A stretch of DNA of 64,000 nt from Hyphomicrobiales bacterium. Its GTDB lineage: Bacteria; Pseudomonadota; Alphaproteobacteria; Rhizobiales; OSC116. Location of the stretch: the NCBI GenBank assembly GCA_013214705.1, contig JABSRZ010000003.1:186001-250000 (forward strand), written 5' to 3'. Of the stretch, positions 1 to 7,636 are shown in pieces; the stretch's first letter is position 1, and each line of letters opens with the position of its first letter. A model generated the notes under the pieces. It had not been told where the DNA came from and did no database searches. It worked only from the letters and a program-made list of their open reading frames with translations. Position numbers and translations under genes: made by a program.

Positions 1-56
1 GGTTGAGTTTGATATGTATTATTCTTTGTAATTTATGTTATAATTCATCATCTATT

Positions 57-84
57 AAAGCCGGGGTTCTGCCCCGGCTTTTTT
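57..84 (+). terminator. Rho-independent terminator of an upstream plus-strand gene
   Basis: A perfect 10-bp stem (57-66 with 72-81) closes a 5-nt loop and runs into T residues to 84. The T-tail is on the plus strand, so it most likely ends a plus-strand transcript that begins left of the window. The minus-strand tail is weak. Confidence 0.75.
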
Positions 85-100
85 GTGTGTTTGGCCAAAA

Positions 101-152
101 AACAACCCACCAAGAGGCTATATGGTTCAATATAGATTGTTGGTGGGTTGTT
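101..152. repeat. 13-bp perfect inverted repeat, 26-nt spacer
   Basis: Bases 101-113 (AACAACCCACCAA) are the exact reverse complement of 140-152. It lies between two terminator-like hairpins. The long loop makes it unlike a simple terminator; a protein site or part of a small structured RNA are alternatives. Function unknown. Confidence 0.5.
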
Positions 153-165
153 AATATTTATAATA

Positions 166-189
166 AAGCCGAGGTTTTCACCTCGGCTT
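166..189 (-). terminator. Terminator of the chemoreceptor gene
   Basis: A 10-bp perfect stem (166-175 with 180-189) and 4-nt loop lie 22 nt beyond the chemoreceptor stop codon. Read on the minus strand the stem is followed by TTTATTAT. The short run of T on the other side may let it work in both directions. Confidence 0.7.
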
Positions 190-211
190 ATTTAGTGCTG
201 ATCAATAGAGC

Positions 212-2869
212 CTAAGCTGCTAAGAATCTGTTTAAGAAACCATCAACTTCAGTTTTTAACTGCTGTGTATGGCCAGTTAAATTGTTAGCCGCATCGGAAA
301 TTTCACTCGCCGATACATTGGCAGTTTCTGCGGAATTCGACACAGAGGTCATGTTTTTAGACACATGGGTCGACTCTGTAGAGGCTTCCTGAATGTTTTC
401 AGAAATCAGCGTTGTCGCACTGCTCTGCTCTTCCACTGCTGAAGCGATGATGGTGGTTAGTTCATTAACCTTATCCATCGTTTCAAAAATCTCTTTTATA
501 GATTTAACAGTTTCATCCGTTGTGCTTTGAATGCCAGAGATATGAGTGCTAATCTCCTCAGTGGCTTTTGCCGTTTGACTGGCAAGCTCCTTAACCTCAG
601 ATGCCACAACCGCAAAGCCTTTACCAGCATCGCCAGCACGCGCAGCTTCAATAGTTGCATTAAGCGCCAACAAGTTGGTTTGCTCAGCAATGTTTTGAAT
701 CAAATTCACCACTTCACCAATGTCGGTGGCGGCCACTGCCAAATCGTTCACACGTTTGTTGGTGACGCTTGCACTTTGAACAGCGGTGTCAATTATATCG
801 CGGCTTTGGTGCACTTGGCGACCAATCTCTGATATAGAAGATGTAAGCTCTTCGGCTGCTGTAGCCACGGTTTGGACGTTTAACGATGCCCGTTCCGAAG
901 CCGTTAAAGCTTCACTAGATTGTTGAGAACTTTGTGCAGCATTTTCTTTTAATTGCTGTGCGGTTCCGCCCATTTGAGTGCAGCTAGAGGCAACGTTTTC
1001 GATAAAGCCAGAAATGTTTTCGCGGAATTCGCCGACAAATTTTTCTTTATCTTCATTAATTTTCCTCACTGTTTCCTCTTCTTGTAGGACTTTTTCGGCT
1101 TGCATCCTTTCATTGGCTATACCTTTTTCTTTAAATATAAGCACTGCTTGTGCCATGCTGCCGATTTCATCGGTGCGGTCAACACTTGGCACTTCTGTTT
1201 CGTTGTCACCATCTGCCAAACGTTTCATAGCTTTGGTCATGGCAATAATCGGGTTAGCGATGCCATTGCCAATTAGGAATGCCATAAACAGACCCAAGAT
1301 GATCGCGGCGGCCAGACAACCAATGATTAGCATTTGTGCTAAGCTCATGGTTTCGTTACTGCTGGCTTGGCGTTGCAGCATTAAGTTATTTTCTTCTTGC
1401 CTAAATTCTGCCATCACGCTGCGGAATTCATCAAAATATAACTTACCTTTTGCTTCGCCAATTAAATTTGCCATATCATCCATAGTTTTGGCGGTGCCAA
1501 TTTCACGACGTAACTGGATATTGCTTTCGGTAACATTGCTTTTCCATTCCGCAATATTCTTTTGCATTTGGTCAAGCAAAGTAACTTGTGCAGCGTTATC
1601 ACTGACCAAGGCTTTTAGTTCAACACCCAAATTAACGAATGTTTTTGAACCTTGAGTATAGGGTGCTAAGAAACCTTCATCGCCAGCTAACAAATAGCCA
1701 CGCATGCCAGTTTCCATATCAACAGCTGCTGCCAACATATTATTTGATGTTGAAATAACGGTATTGGTATGTCTTACCCATTCTTCAATCTTATTTATGG
1801 CATCGAGGTTGGTTTTAATAATGCCATTAGCTTCTGCGGCAGCCAATTTGCGTGTTTCAAGCAAGCTTTGTTCAGCCCCAATCAATTCTGCGATAATAGT
1901 GCGGAATTTATCAATAAACACTTTGCCTTCTTGCCTGTTCACATAATCGACAATTCTGCCCATGGGTTGAAGCCCAATGACCACATCTTTACGAATCACA
2001 ATTACCGGATCTGCAACTTGGCTCACCCAATCATTGATGGTGGTTTGAGCTTCATTAAGCCGAGCCACTTGAGCAGGATTGTCGCTGACTGTTTCCAACA
2101 ATTCAGTAACGCCCGCTTGGAATGCTGAGCTGCCATTGTTAAACGGTTCTAAAAAACTAGTCGTGCCAGATAATAAATACCCACGCATGCCGGTTTCCAT
2201 ATCCACTACATTAGCCAGAAGTTGCGAAATTTTACCGATAACATTTTGAGTGTGGTCAACCCATGCTTCGGTTTGTTCAAGCAAGTTCACGCCGGTCAGA
2301 ACTTCTGTTTGGGCCTGTTTAAATTCCGCGGTGCGTTGTTCTAGCAATTTTTCTTCACGCCCCGTAAATATACCAATTTGATCACGGAATTTATCGAAAT
2401 AAACTTTGCCATGGGCTTCGCGTATTAAAGCTGCCATGTCATTCATGGTTTTTGCATCGCCGATATCACGGCGCAATTGAATGGCAGGCTCAGTTACATC
2501 GGCTTGCCAGTTTTGCAATATAGTTTCCACATTTTCAAGGCGTTCTACTTGCGCAGGGTTATCACTTACGGTGTTTTTCAGATCAGAAATAGTGGCATAA
2601 GTAGCGGTTTCGCCATTGTCATAAGGGTTCAAAAAGTTACTTTTGCCCGCAAGTAAAAACCCGCGCATACCGGTTTCCATATCCACTGCGGAAGACACGA
2701 TAGAATCGGCATTGCCCAACACTTTATGGGTGTGGTCAACCCGCTCTGCCGTAGTTGAAATGCTATTGAGGCTGGTAAGGCTAACGCCACCAAGTATAAG
2801 CGTCAGAACCAAAGGCATGCTTATTCCCGCCAATACCCTAGTCCTAGTATTAAATTGTTTAAAACGCAT
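212..2869 (-). CDS. Methyl-accepting chemotaxis protein with three CHASE3 sensor domains
   Basis: An 885-residue inner-membrane chemoreceptor. A membrane segment at about 12-30 starts an unusually long outer part, and a second at about 511-535 returns to the cytoplasm. Between them the motif VDMETGMRG recurs at 62-70, 222-230 and 383-391, a 160-residue period, so the outer region is three tandem CHASE3-type helical bundles. A HAMP linker follows (about 535-585), then a methyl-accepting domain with the conserved hairpin tip around 727-760 ([18 protein letters not shown]). The C-terminus (RFLAA) carries no CheB/CheR-tethering pentapeptide. The start is set by an AGGAGA ribosome site. Expected role is passing an extracellular signal to CheA/CheW; the ligand is unknown. 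No che genes lie nearby and the gene stands alone with its own terminator. Confidence 0.93.
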   Translation of the reverse strand: MRFKQFNTRTRVLAGISMPLVLTLILGGVSLTSLNSISTTAERVDHTHKVLGNADSIVSSAVDMETGMRGFLLAGKSNFLNPYDNGETATYATISDLKNTVSDNPAQVERLENVETILQNWQADVTEPAIQLRRDIGDAKTMNDMAALIREAHGKVYFDKFRDQIGIFTGREEKLLEQRTAEFKQAQTEVLTGVNLLEQTEAWVDHTQNVIGKISQLLANVVDMETGMRGYLLSGTTSFLEPFNNGSSAFQAGVTELLETVSDNPAQVARLNEAQTTINDWVSQVADPVIVIRKDVVIGLQPMGRIVDYVNRQEGKVFIDKFRTIIAELIGAEQSLLETRKLAAAEANGIIKTNLDAINKIEEWVRHTNTVISTSNNMLAAAVDMETGMRGYLLAGDEGFLAPYTQGSKTFVNLGVELKALVSDNAAQVTLLDQMQKNIAEWKSNVTESNIQLRREIGTAKTMDDMANLIGEAKGKLYFDEFRSVMAEFRQEENNLMLQRQASSNETMSLAQMLIIGCLAAAIILGLFMAFLIGNGIANPIIAMTKAMKRLADGDNETEVPSVDRTDEIGSMAQAVLIFKEKGIANERMQAEKVLQEEETVRKINEDKEKFVGEFRENISGFIENVASSCTQMGGTAQQLKENAAQSSQQSSEALTASERASLNVQTVATAAEELTSSISEIGRQVHQSRDIIDTAVQSASVTNKRVNDLAVAATDIGEVVNLIQNIAEQTNLLALNATIEAARAGDAGKGFAVVASEVKELASQTAKATEEISTHISGIQSTTDETVKSIKEIFETMDKVNELTTIIASAVEEQSSATTLISENIQEASTESTHVSKNMTSVSNSAETANVSASEISDAANNLTGHTQQLKTEVDGFLNRFLAA

Positions 2870-3271
2870 CCTAATCTCCTAGTTAAAGTAGTTAGTCCCC
2901 CAAATTGCTAATTGACGCTACTTCTTTATGCTTAATATTTAATTAACCTAAATTATTAGGATTTAATAAACTAAATAAACATGAACATTTTTCAACTTAA
3001 ATTTGCATTTTATACTATACACGCTTAATATTGGTCGTGAATATACTTGATCATTGCTCAAGGCCAATTTTTTGCAAAATGCAAAAAGGTTAAGCAATGG
3101 GCAACTTGATATGATATTTAGCCTGACAAATTGCTGACCTAGGTTGTCTGACTTGCTTCCAGATTGGTAAATTGGGTTATATTTTAGTCAGGGTAATTTA
3201 TTTCAATATATGTTACTTATTGAAACCAGCGTCTTGGCTCGGGTTTTTATGACAATAATGTTTGGCAAGTT
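2870..3271. other. Intergenic region between chemoreceptor and OmpA-like gene
   Basis: About 400 bp without a supported gene, holding the divergent promoters of both flanking genes. The one structure seen is an 8-bp inverted repeat with 3-nt loop at 3069-3087 (TTTTTGCA / TGCAAAAA). No clear -35/-10 pair was found. Confidence 0.4.
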
Positions 3272-4048
3272 ATGAAGTTTTTGACAATTGCATTTTTATG
3301 TTTATTTGCATCGCCGGTGTTGGCGGCCTGCCATGCTGGGCTATCCATCAGCCCGCCACAACAGCATGAGGTTTTGGCGTGCGAGGAAAAACCGAATTCT
3401 GCCCGGCATTTTAAAATATTTGATGCCAACCACCTGCAGACAAGCCTGCGCAAACAAGGCGATGTGCAACGGCTGCAACTTAAATATACCGGTGATTGGA
3501 CTGTCAGCCCGACCCGCATTCAGCTTGTGCCTTATTATTTAGACCAAGTGCGTAAATGGGGCGGTAAATTACTGTTTGAAGATGCCCAAGGCGCTACCTA
3601 TAAATATTATTTTGAAGATAAAACTTATTGGCTAGAGCTTAATATTATCGGCGATGGATTACATGGCCTGACAATTCTAACGCAAACCGGCATCATATTA
3701 GACGCCCAATATAATGTGGCACAAATAAAAAGCCGACTTAAGCGCTATGGCAAAGTGGTGTTTTACCGATTAGACCAAAATGTTGCGAGTTTTACCAACT
3801 TGGTTAAATTTCTAAATCAATCGGCCGATAGGTTTTATCTGGTTAGCCACAATTTTGGTGGCACAGCAGATGAGAATGAAGGTGATTCGGTTAAAACCGC
3901 ACAAAAATTGGCCGCCAAATTAACCTTAGCCAAGGTGAAGACTGGCCAAATTATCAGCAAAGGCATTGGCGCCTTAAGCCCGTTAAAACCACCGCAAAGT
4001 GTAAATTCGCAAACTAAAAACACCCGAACTGAGCTGGTTGTTCGCTGA
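3272..4048 (+). CDS. Secreted protein with a degenerate OmpA-like C-terminus
   Basis: A 258-residue protein with a typical signal peptide (cleavage near ASPVLA-AC, about residue 18). The C-terminal part, from about residue 185, resembles the OmpA peptidoglycan-binding fold: a strand ending in LVSHNFGG, an amphipathic helix with spaced Ala/Leu, a G-I-G...P segment, and a final Asn...R-T-E-L-V-V strand like the usual R-R-V-E-I-V. The match is loose, and the middle part is not recognised. It probably sits in the periplasm or is bound to the cell wall. The gene is monocistronic and faces the methyltransferase convergently. The start has only a weak ribosome site, but the signal peptide fits it. 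An unrelated periplasmic protein is the alternative. Confidence 0.6.
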   Translation: MKFLTIAFLCLFASPVLAACHAGLSISPPQQHEVLACEEKPNSARHFKIFDANHLQTSLRKQGDVQRLQLKYTGDWTVSPTRIQLVPYYLDQVRKWGGKLLFEDAQGATYKYYFEDKTYWLELNIIGDGLHGLTILTQTGIILDAQYNVAQIKSRLKRYGKVVFYRLDQNVASFTNLVKFLNQSADRFYLVSHNFGGTADENEGDSVKTAQKLAAKLTLAKVKTGQIISKGIGALSPLKPPQSVNSQTKNTRTELVVR

Positions 4049-4087
4049 CGTTAGACAGTGAAATTGAGTCGCTGACATGTATATGGG

Positions 4088-4897
4088 TTAAGACGCGGTG
4101 ATAACGAAGCCTCGAATTTGGCCTGCAATTTCGCCATCAGCACAATGGTTTTCTATAGCTTTTGCGGCCTCTAACGCAACGTTTTGCAGGCAGTCTGGGT
4201 CTCTGGCGATTAATTCATTGCGCAATGGTGTGCCGTGAGTGTATGCCATGGCAGCATGCAAGGCCGACAATGCGGAGCTGGTGGCAATTTTGTCGTGGAT
4301 GCTGATGTTTTTAAAACCAGCATTTTGCAAGTTATCGCGTATGACATCTTGGTCATAATAGCCATGCGGCACGCGGTCTAAAAATAAAGGCGGGTCATTT
4401 GGGAATAACTTGCCAACCGCTTGGGTGACCAGATCGGCAAAAACATTATTTTCGAGCCGATCCCACACATTAAAAATAAACGCGCCCCCATTTTTGAGCA
4501 CACGCTTGGCCTCTGCCGCGGCTTTGACTTTATCGGGCATAAACATAAAGCCAAATTGGCAGGCCACGACGTCAAACATTTTTTCTTCAAACGGTAAATC
4601 TAGCGCATCTGCTTGTTGCCATTTGATATTGTCTTGCGCAGGTTGCTTGGTTTGGGCGTGGTTGAGCATGTCCTGATTTAAATCGGTCACCATTAAATGT
4701 GCATCATCTGGCAAGTTGGCGCTGATGATGCGGGTGACAACGCCACTACCAGCCGCAGTTTCTAATATGCTTGTTGGCGTTCTGGCCATAACTCGTGATG
4801 CCAAATCTTTCGCAAATTCTTCAAATATAAGCGGCACTAAATAAGTATCGTAAAATTCTGGAATCGAATTTGTAAAATTAATATCGGAACCGCTCAT
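4088..4897 (-). CDS. Class I SAM-dependent methyltransferase
   Basis: A 269-residue cytoplasmic enzyme of the UbiE/Methyltransf_11 type. Motif I is LETAAGSG at 45-52, the acidic residue of motif II is in TDLNQDM (about 71-77), and a QADALDLPF plus DVVACQFGF stretch follows, as in SAM-binding Rossmann folds. I start it at 4897 rather than at 4960: this ATG has an ACAGG-type site in front and the extra upstream 21 residues look non-coding. It diverges from the ArsR-type gene, so the two may share the operator-rich spacer. The substrate cannot be told from sequence; a small molecule is more likely than RNA or protein. Confidence 0.82.
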   Translation of the reverse strand: MSGSDINFTNSIPEFYDTYLVPLIFEEFAKDLASRVMARTPTSILETAAGSGVVTRIISANLPDDAHLMVTDLNQDMLNHAQTKQPAQDNIKWQQADALDLPFEEKMFDVVACQFGFMFMPDKVKAAAEAKRVLKNGGAFIFNVWDRLENNVFADLVTQAVGKLFPNDPPLFLDRVPHGYYDQDVIRDNLQNAGFKNISIHDKIATSSALSALHAAMAYTHGTPLRNELIARDPDCLQNVALEAAKAIENHCADGEIAGQIRGFVITAS

Positions 4898-4966
4898 ATA
4901 TAACCTGTAGTTAGATAACTTGTTAACAATCATACGGGGTAAATAAATTAATTTCAACAATTTTGC

Positions 4967-5036
4967 TTGACTATAATTAGGGAAAAGCCTAAATAATAAT
5001 TAGCCAATTGCCTAATTAGGTAAAAAGCTAATTAGA
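4967..5036 (+). promoter_or_regulatory. Putative promoter and operator cluster with four TAATTAG motifs
   Basis: TAATTAG occurs at about 4974, 4998, 5013 and 5029; the third lies inside the palindrome CCTAATTAGG (5011-5020). A possible -35 TTGACT (4967-4972) is 17 nt from TAAATA (4990-4995). The cluster lies directly before the ArsR-type gene and upstream of the divergent methyltransferase. This fits binding by the dimeric repressor encoded next to it; that assignment is inference. Confidence 0.45.
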
Positions 5037-5045
5037 AAGTGATTT

Positions 5046-5330
5046 ATGCAAACTGTATTAAAAGCCCTCGCCCACCCGATGCGGCGAGACATTTTGGCCA
5101 TGTTGCGCGCCGCACCGTGCAACGCCAGCCAAATTGCCGATAAATTCGATGTCACCAAACCGACGGTTTCGGGGCATTTAAATATATTAATGGATGCCGA
5201 TCTTATCAGCCAAGTGCGCAACGGAACCACGCTTACCTACCATATTAGGTTGAGCGTACTCGAAGAAACGCTTGGCGGCCTCATGGGCATGTTTGACATT
5301 GGTAATAATAATGAGAAAAATGGAAATTAA
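5046..5330 (+). CDS. ArsR/SdpR-type winged-helix repressor
   Basis: A 94-residue DNA-binding protein, almost entirely one ArsR-family winged helix: the opening LKALAHPMRRDIL, the recognition helix around ASQIADKFDVTKPTVSGHL and a wing with NGTTLTYH. No metal-binding Cys pair (ELCVC-type) is present, so it belongs with the metal-independent SdpR-like branch. The next gene starts 1 nt after its stop and looks SdpI-like, matching the sdpR-sdpI autorepressor/immunity pairing of Bacillus. It probably represses its own operon through the TAATTAG motifs upstream. Confidence 0.82.
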   Translation: MQTVLKALAHPMRRDILAMLRAAPCNASQIADKFDVTKPTVSGHLNILMDADLISQVRNGTTLTYHIRLSVLEETLGGLMGMFDIGNNNEKNGN

Positions 5331-5331
5331 A

Positions 5332-6033
5332 ATGACCCAAATTAATACTTATTCTGGCAAGAAAAAACTATTGTCAATTTATGCAACAGGCATTGCCGCC
5401 ATGTTGGGTATAGCCTATTTTTCGGCACCCTATTCCATCCTACGGGTGGGATGTGACGCTGGCACTGGCTTAATCGAATGCTTGCAGCAAGAACCTAAAT
5501 TGCTATTTTTGCTGTTTATGATGCCGGCATTTTTAACCTTAATCGCCATGTTCACCCTGCTCATAAGCGTAAAGAACCCCGAAAAAGACGCTATATCGAG
5601 CAATATGCCAAAAATTATCAAAATGCATATTTTTATGACTATATTTTTTGTCATAGGTTCATTGCTGATGTTTGCAGTGTCGTATTTGCCCAAAGAGGTG
5701 GTTAGAGAAAATGTAGATTTGTTCAAAAGTGGCTGGTTCGCATTTACCGCCTTATTGTTGCTTTATACCGCCAATATCACTGGCAAAATGAATAAATCTT
5801 TGTTTTCTGGCTGGCCAACCCCGTGGAACCAAAAAAGCGAATTGGCGTGGGAAAAATCACAACGATTCGTTGGTTTCACGCTGTCAATCATCAGCATTAT
5901 TGGTATGTTTGTGGCTTTTATCTGGGTAGATTTGTTCATGTATTACATTATTGGCGGCATTATATTGTCTTATACCGGTTGCGCCGTGGTTTCTTATTAT
6001 GTTTACAAATCTGAAACCAACCAAAACTCATAA
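5332..6033 (+). CDS. SdpI-like integral membrane protein
   Basis: A 233-residue protein with about six hydrophobic helices. The segment GWPTPWNQKSELAWEKSQRF followed by V-G matches the hallmark of the SdpI family (G-x-R-T-P-W-T...S...W...R-x-x-G) between helices four and five. In Bacillus SdpI gives immunity to the SdpC toxin and also sequesters the repressor SdpR. Here no SdpC-like toxin is visible, so the protein may act as a membrane sensor/antirepressor or as envelope-stress protection. I chose ATG 5332, preceded by a GGAAAT site; ATG 5311 and 5320 are in-frame alternatives overlapping the regulator. It is translationally linked to the ArsR-type gene. Confidence 0.62.
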   Translation: MTQINTYSGKKKLLSIYATGIAAMLGIAYFSAPYSILRVGCDAGTGLIECLQQEPKLLFLLFMMPAFLTLIAMFTLLISVKNPEKDAISSNMPKIIKMHIFMTIFFVIGSLLMFAVSYLPKEVVRENVDLFKSGWFAFTALLLLYTANITGKMNKSLFSGWPTPWNQKSELAWEKSQRFVGFTLSIISIIGMFVAFIWVDLFMYYIIGGIILSYTGCAVVSYYVYKSETNQNS

Positions 6034-6034
6034 C

Positions 6035-6058
6035 TTTAATTTTAATTTTAATTTTAAT
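6035..6058 (+). repeat. TTTTAA hexamer repeat, about four copies
   Basis: A run of about four TTTTAA units immediately follows the SdpI-like stop and ends 14 nt before the next start codon. Copy-number change would alter spacing upstream of the glycine-zipper gene. No such variation can be seen in one sequence. Confidence 0.6.
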
Positions 6059-6072
6059 GATGGATAAACTAA

Positions 6073-6270
6073 ATGACCAAACAAAATAAAACCCATAAAA
6101 AACAAGATTATATTGGCACCGGCATTGGTGTCGGCATTGCCCTAGGCGTAGCATTTGGCGTGGCCATCGACAATGTCGGGCTGGGGATAGCGCTGGGCTT
6201 ATGCATTGGCGCTGCTGTTGGCACAGCGCGAGAAAAGAAAGCCAAGCAACAGCAAAAAAATGATGAATAG
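6073..6270 (+). CDS. Small glycine-zipper membrane protein
   Basis: A 65-residue protein: a charged N-terminus (KTHKKQD), a hydrophobic middle of about 35 residues in which Gly recurs every third or fourth position (GTGIGVGIALGVAFGVA, GLGIALGLCIGAAVG), and a basic tail. This is the glycine-zipper pattern of self-associating transmembrane helices. It most likely forms a helical hairpin in the inner membrane. It lies 39 nt behind the SdpI-like gene and probably belongs to that operon. The biochemical role is unknown. Confidence 0.6.
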   Translation: MTKQNKTHKKQDYIGTGIGVGIALGVAFGVAIDNVGLGIALGLCIGAAVGTAREKKAKQQQKNDE

Positions 6271-6300
6271 CACTAAATATGTAAAGCCTATTTGATTATT

Positions 6301-6354
6301 TGTAAAGTCAGCTTGACATTAGTATTTTGTGCATTATGTTAAGCTTACTTTACA
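6301..6354 (+). promoter_or_regulatory. Promoter inside a 19-bp-arm palindrome
   Basis: The left arm, 6301-6319 (TGTAAAGTCAGCTTGACAT), pairs with 6336-6354 at 17 of 19 positions, with 16 nt between. The left arm contains a perfect -35 TTGACA (6313-6318); a -10-like TATGTT (6335-6340) begins the right arm at a 16-nt spacing. A dimeric repressor bound here would cover the promoter. The Xre-type regulator encoded at the end of this operon is the obvious candidate (inference). A further TGTAAAG-like half-site is at about 6279-6285. Confidence 0.65.
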
Positions 6355-6370
6355 TTTAATCGAGGTTATC

Positions 6371-6781
6371 ATGCAACAAAAACAAATTAGACACCGCTAT
6401 TTCAAAATTTTCATACCCAGTATGATTGTCTATGTGATCGGCGTATTTGGCATTTCATTTGCCGAAAATTATCAGTGGTTATCTGGTATAGGCCTATATA
6501 TATTTGCGGTCATTCCAGTTGGCGCTATTCTCACCTGGTTTTGGGCGCAATGGCGGTTTATCAATGAGTTAGATGAATATTTAAAAATGATTCAAATGAA
6601 GGCGGTTATGTTCGCCCTCGCCGTCATCTTATCTATCGCCGCGAGTTGGGGCTTATTGGAAATGCTGGCCAATGCGCCAAAGTTAGAAATTTTTTGGTTG
6701 GTGCCAGTCGGGTTTATCGCCTTTGGTTTGGCGCAAGCAGTTATTCAAAAGCTCGAAAACGGAGCGCCAAATGAAGAATAA
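6371..6781 (+). CDS. Four-helix inner-membrane protein of unknown function
   Basis: A 136-residue protein with four hydrophobic helices: about 14-31, 36-56, 77-97 and 105-122. Charged connecting segments include ELDEYLKMIQMK between helices two and three. I start at ATG 6371, which follows a GAGG site, rather than 14 codons upstream inside the palindrome. The last codons overlap the Xre-type regulator by 11 nt, so the two are translated together. Small membrane protein plus short Xre regulator is a recurrent bacterial pair of unclear function; no catalytic motif is seen. Confidence 0.72.
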   Translation: MQQKQIRHRYFKIFIPSMIVYVIGVFGISFAENYQWLSGIGLYIFAVIPVGAILTWFWAQWRFINELDEYLKMIQMKAVMFALAVILSIAASWGLLEMLANAPKLEIFWLVPVGFIAFGLAQAVIQKLENGAPNEE

Positions 6782-6959
6782 GCTCAAAGTTTTGCGTGCC
6801 GAACGCGGCTGGTCGCAGGCCATATTGGGCGAAAAGTTAGATGTTTCGCGCCAATCTATAAATGCCATCGAAGGGCAAAGATACGACCCATCGCTGCCGT
6901 TGGCGTTTAAAATTGCCAAATTATTTGGCCAAAAAATAGAAGATATTTTTGAGGACTGA
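6771..6959 (+). CDS. Short Xre-family transcriptional regulator
   Basis: A 62-residue protein that is a single helix-turn-helix domain: LRAERGWSQAILGEKLDVS, then RQSINAIEGQRYDPSLPLAF and a C-terminal IEDIFED. This is the compact Xre type seen next to small membrane proteins. ATG 6771 lies inside the upstream gene, giving an 11-nt overlap. It probably binds the palindrome around the operon promoter as a dimer and represses its own transcription (inference). No effector domain is present, so the signal would come from the membrane partner or from protein level. Confidence 0.85.
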   Translation: MKNKLKVLRAERGWSQAILGEKLDVSRQSINAIEGQRYDPSLPLAFKIAKLFGQKIEDIFED

Positions 6960-6978
6960 GCGCAATAACAATGCTAGT

Positions 6979-7536
6979 TCAGGCGGTTTTCCATTTTATA
7001 GAACAGCCCATAGATGGTATTTGATCGACCGGGCCGTGAGCCGTCTCGGCAATCATTTGCATTGCCTCTAACAAATCTCGTTTCACATCTGGTGCGGCGG
7101 CATGCCGGCCAGATGCATCTAACCGTCCGCGATATTGCAACTGGTTTTCGGCATTATAGCCAAAAAAATCGGGGGTGCAATTTGCTTCGTAAGTTTTGGC
7201 AATGGTTTGAGTTTCGTCATATAAATACGGAAACGAGAAATCATTTAATCTGGCTTCAATTATCATGTTTTCAAAGCTGTCTTCAGGGTGGGCTATGGCG
7301 TCATTGGCGCTAATGGCCACCACACCAATGCCCAAACGCTGCAATTCTTTGGCATCACTAGCGATGCGGTCAATAACCGCTTTTACATAAGGGCAATGGT
7401 TGCAGATGAACATAATAAGCGTGCCACGCTCGCCCTTAATGTCGTCAAAACTATAGCTCTTGCCGTCTGTTGCAGGCAAAATGAAGCCGTGTGCTAAACT
7501 ACCAAAGTCGCAAATAGGGGTGTGCATAAGAGCCAA
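6979..7536 (-). CDS. Peroxiredoxin-like thioredoxin-fold protein with CxxC
   Basis: A 185-residue soluble thioredoxin-fold protein of the AhpC/TSA-like group (PRX_like1 type). The active-site motif CNHCPY has Cys45 and Cys48 at the start of the first long helix. A later TPDFFGY provides the cis-proline loop, and the GRLDASGRH segment is typical of this subfamily. No signal peptide is seen, so it should act in the cytoplasm as a thiol reductase or peroxidase. It diverges from parE with about 100 bp between and is apparently monocistronic. The exact substrate cannot be told. Confidence 0.8.
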   Translation of the reverse strand: MALMHTPICDFGSLAHGFILPATDGKSYSFDDIKGERGTLIMFICNHCPYVKAVIDRIASDAKELQRLGIGVVAISANDAIAHPEDSFENMIIEARLNDFSFPYLYDETQTIAKTYEANCTPDFFGYNAENQLQYRGRLDASGRHAAAPDVKRDLLEAMQMIAETAHGPVDQIPSMGCSIKWKTA

Positions 7537-7561
7537 TGTTGTCTCCTCTTGAGTTATGTTC

Positions 7562-7589
7562 TTGCCAACCTACCTAATGTTATTATAAA
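7562..7589 (+). promoter_or_regulatory. Putative sigma-70 promoter of parE
   Basis: TTGCCA (7562-7567) and TATAAA (7584-7589) are separated by 16 nt, each one mismatch from consensus, about 48 nt before the parE start. Confidence 0.5.
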
Positions 7590-7636
7590 TTAGTTCAAAG
7601 ATTAAGCAATAAATTGACGCGGCTAAATAAACAAAT

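Noticed and set aside
978-1655. 225-codon plus-strand frame inside the chemoreceptor gene
   Set aside because: Antisense shadow of a clearly coding, conserved receptor; its protein has no domain-like pattern.
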